This document shows positions 58,681-64,000 of a stretch of 64,000 nucleotides of DNA, one piece after another. Both the position numbers and the translations under genes were made by a program. The number at the start of each line of letters is the position of its first letter. The first letter of the stretch is position 1. Source of the DNA: Blastomyces gilchristii SLH14081 (Eukaryota; Ascomycota; Eurotiomycetes; Onygenales; Ajellomycetaceae); assembly GCF_000003855.2 (NCBI RefSeq), contig NW_003101666.1, positions 847,129 to 911,128 of the forward strand, in the 5' to 3' direction. Under the pieces are notes generated by a model. That model saw only the letters and a program-made list of their open reading frames with translations. It did no database searches and was not told the origin of the DNA.

Positions 58681-61600
58681 TATATCTACTGTGATAGATA
58701 ACATGTATAATATGAAAGTCATGATAGACAGTGATCTATGTTATTACACAATGATTAAATCTTCAATTATAAGATGTTATAATCTTCAGTGTATTCTCTT
58801 ATTAAGACTCTGACTTCTCACAGAATTTGATGATCTAAAAGACATTCACACTCATTACATGATAAAACTAAATATAGATATCAAAGAACATCAATATGAA
58901 GATGTCTATATATACAAAGTTAATAATCTTGACTATAATCTCATGCTAGAACTTGTCTGACTATCTGAACAAGGCATCTTATTAAATGCTTAAAACAGGA
59001 GCTTAATATTCTCTAACAATGATAGAATTTATAAAGATAATATTCACAAGACTATGAATCTTACACAGATCTCTGTCAACACTTATAAAATACTCTGAAA
59101 AAGAAGTCATTATCAAAACTACTGACAGAGTCACTGATAAAGTCACTGATAGCAGAATTATATATCAATCTATTTCATCAGTCTGACTGATATCAAGAAA
59201 GCTCTAAAAAAGTTATTCTGTACTACAATAACAGATTCTCATACAAAACTCTCTCAATAATATTATAAATATCTAGATGTCTTCTGACAAGATAATATTA
59301 TGAATATATCTTCTTTACAAGACTCAGAAGTGAATCACAGTATCAAGTTAGAAAAGAAGAATAATAAGAATTCTGAGTCACTGTGAGACTCTCTTTATAA
59401 TATATCTTGAGATAAACTTCTTCTTCTTCAGAAGACACTCAATGATCTGATAAATAAGAAATTCATATATATTAGTAACTCTTTTACTGCAGCTTCTATT
59501 CTCTTTACAAAGAAGTTAGATAAAGAACTTCAATTCTGTGTGAACTATCAAGATCTGAACAGATTGATAAAGAAAGATCATTATCTCTTTTCTCTTATCA
59601 ATGAAACTCTAACATGTATCAGATGAGCTTAATGATTTATAAAGCTAGATATTATCACTGCATTTAATAAGATTTATATTACTGAAGAAGATGAATGACT
59701 TACAGTATTTTGAACATATTATAATCTCTTTGAATAAGTAGTCACACTCTTTGAACTGGCTAATGTTCTCAGTATATTTCAGAAGTATATTAACTAAGCA
59801 CTCTGAGATTTTCTTAATGAGTTTGTATCTGCATATCTAGATAATATTCTCATCTTCACTGATAAATTTGAAAAAGAATATCAAGAATATATACAGAAGA
59901 TATTACAATGATTATAAGAGACAGAACTATTAATAGATATTAACAAGTGTGATTTTAAAGTCAAGAGTATAAAATATCTAGACTTTATTATAGAAGCTGA
60001 TAAGAGAAATTGAATGAATTCTGAGAAAGTCTCTGCTATTCTCAAGTGAGAGACTTCATGTACTATGAAAGATGTATAAAGCTTCATTGAATTCACTAAC
60101 TTCTATCAGTAATTTATATAAAACTTCTCAGATATTATAAGATCACTTACAGAACTTACTAAGAAAGACTCAGTATTTCAATAATTAGTAGACACTGAAG
60201 CTGCATTTATACAGATAAAGAAGATGTTCATTAATATCTCTCTACTGATAATATTTAATTCTGATCATAAAACAGTTATTGAAGCTGATTTCTCTGACTA
60301 TGTCATAGAAGAAGCTATATTATAATATGATGATAAAGATGTCTTATAATTATGTATTTTCATGTCTAAGAAACTGAGTTCTGCTGAATGCAACTATAAG
60401 ATCTATAATAAGAAACTGATCATAATTATACACTGTCTAGAAGAATGAGACTCTGAACTCTGAAGTATCTTCAAATTTGAGATAATCACAGATTATAAGA
60501 ATCTCAAGCACTTTATAACTACTTATAAACTCACTGAATAACAGATGCAATGATCTGAGTTCTTAAGCTACTTCCATTTTACAATACACTATCATTCTAA
60601 CAGTTAGAACTTGATGACAGATGCTCTCTTATAATGAGAGTAAGATATATTATCTGATATAACAGATACTCACTGAATAAACTGAGAGCCCTGGCTCTTA
60701 AATCTGAAGATACTAGTTAATCAAGATAAAACAGCTTATGACACTATACATACTTCTTCAATTAGAACTGTCACTGATATCTTAGCTTTGTCTAAATCTA
60801 TATTAGATGAACTATGATATACAGCAGCTCAAACTGATGAACTTCTTTAAACACTCATTAAAGAAGTATGTCAAGAAGTACTCTGATTTCTTCCAGAACT
60901 ATATATAAGAACTGACATCTCAAAACACTCAATCAATAATAATAACACTCTGTAATTTCATGAATAACACTGAGTCTCTCATTTCAAATCCTTACACACT
61001 TAGATAATGCAAGGGATGCATGATTCTTATATAATCAGTTATTCAGATTATAAATAACTATATTAAATAATATCTCAAGAGTTCTACTGATCTGAGATAT
61101 TAAACAGCATCAGATATTTCATCTGAAACTGTAACTATTATTTCTTTATCATCTTGTAAAAGAACTGTAGAAAAGACCTGCTGAAATCACTCAATATCTC
61201 TGATAGAATCTGATAAGATGTGATAATTGACTTTACTATTAATCTCTCTAAGAGTAAGAATTGTAGAAATGTTCTGATCATTGTGAATCAATTGACTAAG
61301 AATGTAATATTGAAATCTTGTAAGATGAATACTGAATAAGTCACTGAAGCTTTTCTACAGAGTCTGTTCTATCAGATACATGAATTATCAAGATCTATAG
61401 TATCAGATTAAGACTGTTAATTCATGAGTACTCTCTGAACAAGAATCTGTCAAGTTCTCAAGATTATACATTCTTTATCAACTATCTATCACTCTGAAAC
61501 TGATAATGCATTAGAATAGATAATTCAGACTATAAAGAATTATCTTTATAAGTTCTATAATTATTTATAAGATGATTGATATGATCTTCTTCTGCATACT

Positions 61601-62287
61601 GAAGTCACTATCAATGACTGAGATGTTATTTTAATAGATATAAGCCTGTTCTTTCTCACATACAGATATTACATGAAGATATTGAATCTTCTAGAGATTA
61701 TATATTTCACACTGAATCTCTACAGTCTGATTCAGATTATTAACAATATAGTAGTAAAGCTCTGAGATACTCATAATTAAGCAGAAGTCTTCATAATAAG
61801 TGTTAAACAGAATCAAGAACATTGAACTAATATTCACTGAGATCTTACTAAGTAATATACGATAGAAGATCTGATGTAATTAAATCTTAAGAATATATAA
61901 ATCACACACTCATCTCATACACTGAATTATCATTATGTTAAATATAAGATGATAGAAGTTCTAGACAGTCATAATTATTATCTTAACACAGTATCAGAGA
62001 TTTATAATATCTTTCATATAAGCTTGCTTTACTGCACTATCACTAATTCATTCTCTTCTCAACTGACTTTCAACTGACAGCTGCCAGAGATCATAGAAGA
62101 AGATAATGAACTTGAATAAGAGATTAAAGATATTCTTAATAAGAGACTTCACAGTCATGACTGATAATATCTTGTGAAATGAGTTAACTATGATCACTTA
62201 ATCTGAACTCTGAGTTCTGTGTTATCTGAGACTGTGGCTCTTGACTGATGAGAGCAATATATAATTAAGAAAGAAGAGAGAAACTAA
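58655..62287 (+). pseudogene. Gyp1-F pol: protease, RT, RNase H, integrase, chromodomain
   Basis: A single frame runs for about 1200 codons. The protease site is I-D-S-D at 58724-58735 (from D-S-G). The RT box is Y-L-D-N at 59834-59845. RNase H has I-E-A-D near 60280 and I-I-T-D-Y near 60485. Integrase has V-I-I-D-F with its first Asp at 61229-61231, and a later Y-H-S-E-T-D-N-A-L-E-containing catalytic Glu region. The chromodomain at about 62120-62253 reads E-I-K-D-I-L, Y-L-V-K-[W]-V-N-Y, L-I-[W]-T and A-L-D-[W], bracketed Trp as TGA. The frame ends in TAA at 62285-62287, touching the 3' LTR. All checkpoints are in phase, so decay is by substitution only. Confidence 0.92.
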
Positions 62288-62607
62288 TATAACAGACTGT
62301 GTCTGATCAATTATATAGACTATTTCATTACACTTCACAGATTTCTATCACTTCAATTCTCAGTTATCAATTCTCAGCTGAAAATCTACAGAATTTCTAT
62401 TCTTTCACCCCGAAGCTTCACTACATATAAAAACCCCTATTCTTCCACCCTGAAGTTTCACTGTGTACGCCATCACATACGCGTATAAATATTCACTTCA
62501 ATCACTGATTCTCATACTTTCTCTTTCTTTTCTTCTCTAACATTTTTCACTTTGTTATATAAGACCTATAAATATTATACCGATCTATTCGGCGTAGACC
62601 TCTTACA
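62288..62607 (+). repeat. Gyp1-F 3' LTR
   Basis: tataacagactgtgtctg ... gcgtagacctcttaca. It keeps catacgcgtat and cggcgtag, so it is less mutated than the 5' LTR in its right half. Confidence 0.94.
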
Positions 62608-63085
62608 AAGTGTATTGAAATATATTATTGACTTATCAAATATAAAGAGACTCAAAGAAAATATTAACAGCTTTCAAAGATGTACAGAAACAGCTACAGT
62701 ATTGCATAGCAATATTATCTTCATTCAATGTATACACTATTAGTATTCTTTGTATACACTTATTATATAATCTATATCAGAGATACATGCAGAAAACAGA
62801 TCTTTATTACTAGAAAGAATAATTGCAGCAATTCTCTGTTTTTATATTATAAAGATAAGTTATTCTCATTTCTTTCTTCTCTCTTTTCTCTTCTTCTTCA
62901 ACTCATCACTAATTGCAAGCTAGTATGAAAACTATTAAAACACTCTTAGAAATTCTCAAATTGAAGAGTATAGACTAATCAAATTTTAAATACAGAAGAA
63001 TTAAATTACATTTAATAATACTAATTATTCATTCTCTCTTAATAAAATAATAGTCATATCTTTCTCTCTCTCTCTCAAATAAAAC

Positions 63086-63281
63086 ATGGCCCGCGAAAAG
63101 AGAGTACTATGTCAGATCATAATAATCAACACAGTCTCAGCATGCAGAGCTGTATACATGCAGTGTGTACTGAACTGAGAGACTGTATGAGTTGCAAATC
63201 AGCAGCAGCATTTCAGAGAGAGCTGTGTAGTATGAGAAAGTCATAACTCTCAGTCATATACACAGAGAATGAATTACTGCA
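63086..63281 (+). pseudogene. hAT-2 copy of the H3-like gene, exon 1
   Basis: 196 bp, exactly the length of exon 1 in hAT-1, followed by the same gtaagt donor. It reads M-A-R-E-K-R-V, so the Cys and TGA of hAT-1 (M-A-C-E-K-TGA) are Arg here. Its other codons differ only as expected from C-to-T decay of an Arg-rich tail. The short hAT at 63337 and the window end remove exons 2 and 3. Confidence 0.75.
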
Positions 63282-63336
63282 GTAAGTACATATGTATTGT
63301 ATAAAATAACACTTTTTAATAATACTCAGTCTCTGA

Positions 63337-63507
63337 TAGACTGGCCGCTGAGACCATGAATTTCATGTTTGATCTCATTTGATCTGGTCTCATACATTTC
63401 TTGGCATGAATCCCACTGGGACTAGCCATTAAAAAAACATGCAAAGTGACTATATATCAGATCTTAAAATGAAATCATAACTTGAAAAAAATAAGAAAGT
63501 GGTCTCA
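63337..63507 (+). mobile_element. non-autonomous hAT, left part, cut by Gyp3-C
   Basis: It starts tagactggccgctgag after gtctctga (63329-63336). It matches the reverse complement of 29592-29762. It stops at ggtctca where the Gyp3-C LTR begins. Confidence 0.9.
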
Positions 63508-64000
63508 TGTGGTTCGGAAGAACGTACGACCGTCGGATAATAACGCGGCCGCTTCCGAACTAGCTTACGAGTGTAAAGGGGGCCATAGCAGCCACTAATT
63601 AATTTAGTGTATGATATTCAATATATAAGAAGCCGGCGTACGCCTGTAATCATACACTGGCTTAAGCAACCTTTGAATCACATCTGATAGCATGTCTAAA
63701 AACCAGTGAGAAGCGCAGGCTCCTTCAGGGCATGATAATTCCATCTATGAAGCAATTCATAGTTATCATGCCAGTGTGGTCCTAGAACATCTCAAAAAGA
63801 TAGCATATGAAGAGCAGTGAGTGAAAGAGCATCTGATTAATGCTGCTTCACTTGTTGAGAAAAAACTCCACACTCAGGTGAATGCCATGTATACAAATAG
63901 ATGAGATGTGAGAAATGAAATGAAAGCAGTGAACTAGATTTAAAGAAGATCACTCTTCACTCAAAGAGATAAAAGAGAAGAGTGATCATCACTGAAGTTG
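63508..64000 (+). mobile_element. Gyp3-C, 5' end, least mutated Gyp3 copy
   Basis: LTR 63508-63682 (175 bp, tgtggttcggaagaacg ... tgaatcaca), then gag to the window end. It has many intact CpG (cgcggccgc, ccggcgtacgcc). The LTR is a few bases longer than in A and B around gtgtatgatattc. Confidence 0.93.
63692..64000 (+). pseudogene. Gyp3-C gag N-terminus
   Basis: It reads M-S-K-N-Q-[W]-E-A-Q-A-P-S-G, later L-H-T-Q-V-N-A-M-Y-T-N and V-R-N-E-M-K. TGA occurs at presumed Trp/Arg codons, and TAG and TAA near residues 82-84. It is alpha-helical and hydrophilic, as expected for a Gypsy capsid N-terminus. It is the best guide to the Gyp3 start codon, nine bases after the LTR. Confidence 0.8.

Larger units (their letters stand above)
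56860..62607 (+). mobile_element. Gyp1-F, complete Gyp1 copy, best reference for the family
   Basis: 5748 bp between aagtg copies (56855-56859 and 62608-62612). LTRs 56860-57179 and 62288-62607 (320 bp each, both with the roughly 40-bp internal duplication). Gag and pol keep their frames for the whole length. The base after the 5' LTR starts cttgaaaaacattc, which does not look like the usual TGG-starting tRNA primer site. Confidence 0.96.
46979..63336 (+). mobile_element. hAT-2, second hAT copy, host of three younger insertions
   Basis: It starts tagactaactgataag after atctcagt (46971-46978), its 8-bp target copy. Pieces 46979-48806, 54475-56859 and 62608-63336 align in order with 39574-44555 of hAT-1. 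Gyp1-E (target gagac), Gyp1-F (target aagtg) and a short hAT (target gtctctga) interrupt it. Its right end is outside the window. It is more mutated than hAT-1. Confidence 0.93.

Noticed and set aside
1..64000. Mitochondrial or plasmid DNA because of the AT content
   Set aside because: No rRNA, tRNA set or respiratory genes; content is nuclear retrotransposons, LINE, SINE and hAT with RIP-like decay.

Overview
The window looks like a transposon graveyard from an AT-rich chromosomal block of a filamentous fungus, probably an ascomycete. I found no ordinary host gene. The fungal assignment rests on a Tad-type LINE (APE endonuclease, RT, RNase H, C-terminal CCHC), chromodomain-bearing Ty3/Gypsy elements (chromoviruses), a hAT family and short GT-AG introns. 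Nearly all coding sequence is damaged in a RIP-like way. Frames survive over more than 3 kb without indels, but Trp (TGG) and Arg (CGA) codons have become TGA, Gln codons have become TAA or TAG, and catalytic Asp, Gly and Cys have become Asn, Glu/Asp and Tyr. Aligned repeat copies show that the mutated C is mostly in CpG and CpC, rarely in CpA.

Families, with names local to this report. Gyp1: chromovirus of about 5.7 kb, LTR about 310-320 bp (TGTGGCGGGC...CTCTTACA), seven copies A to G. Gyp2: a second chromovirus, one copy, minus strand. Gyp3: Ty3/Gypsy with a 167-175 bp LTR (TGTGGTTCGG...AATCACA) and no chromodomain seen, three copies. A Tad-like LINE, one 5'-truncated copy. A tRNA-derived SINE with an AAT tail, two copies. 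A 5.9 kb hAT element, two copies, plus three short non-autonomous derivatives.

Layout. 1-6519: Gyp1-A (+) inserted in Gyp1-B (-). 6520-8050: unrecognised plus-strand coding remnant. 8050-14702: Gyp2 (-). 14703-15452: Gyp1-C fragment. 15453-16148: unrecognised minus-strand remnant, then SINE-1 (16149-16526). 16541-16698: start of a non-autonomous hAT, cut by Gyp3-A. Gyp3-A (16699 to 46167) is itself interrupted by the LINE (17866-22655), by the full-length Gyp3-B (23299-38156) and by hAT-1 (39574-45485). Gyp3-B contains Gyp1-G (27340-34007), which contains SINE-2 (31963-32338) and a non-autonomous hAT (29257-29762). Gyp3-A also contains Gyp1-D (from 46168), cut at 46979 by hAT-2. hAT-2 contains Gyp1-E (48807-54474), Gyp1-F (56860-62607) and a third short hAT (63337-63507), which Gyp3-C interrupts up to the window end. 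Most joins are confirmed by target-site duplications: 5 bp for Gypsy, 8 bp for hAT, 12-14 bp for SINE and LINE.

The most interesting content is in the hAT family. Besides a BED/hATC transposase, the 5.9 kb element carries a second charged coiled-coil ORF and, on the opposite strand, a three-exon gene whose product is clearly of the histone H3 fold with a long, originally Arg-rich N-terminal tail. The first exon of this gene lies at the matching place, with identical length, in the second hAT copy. A transposon carrying its own H3- or CenH3-like histone is the candidate new system of this window.
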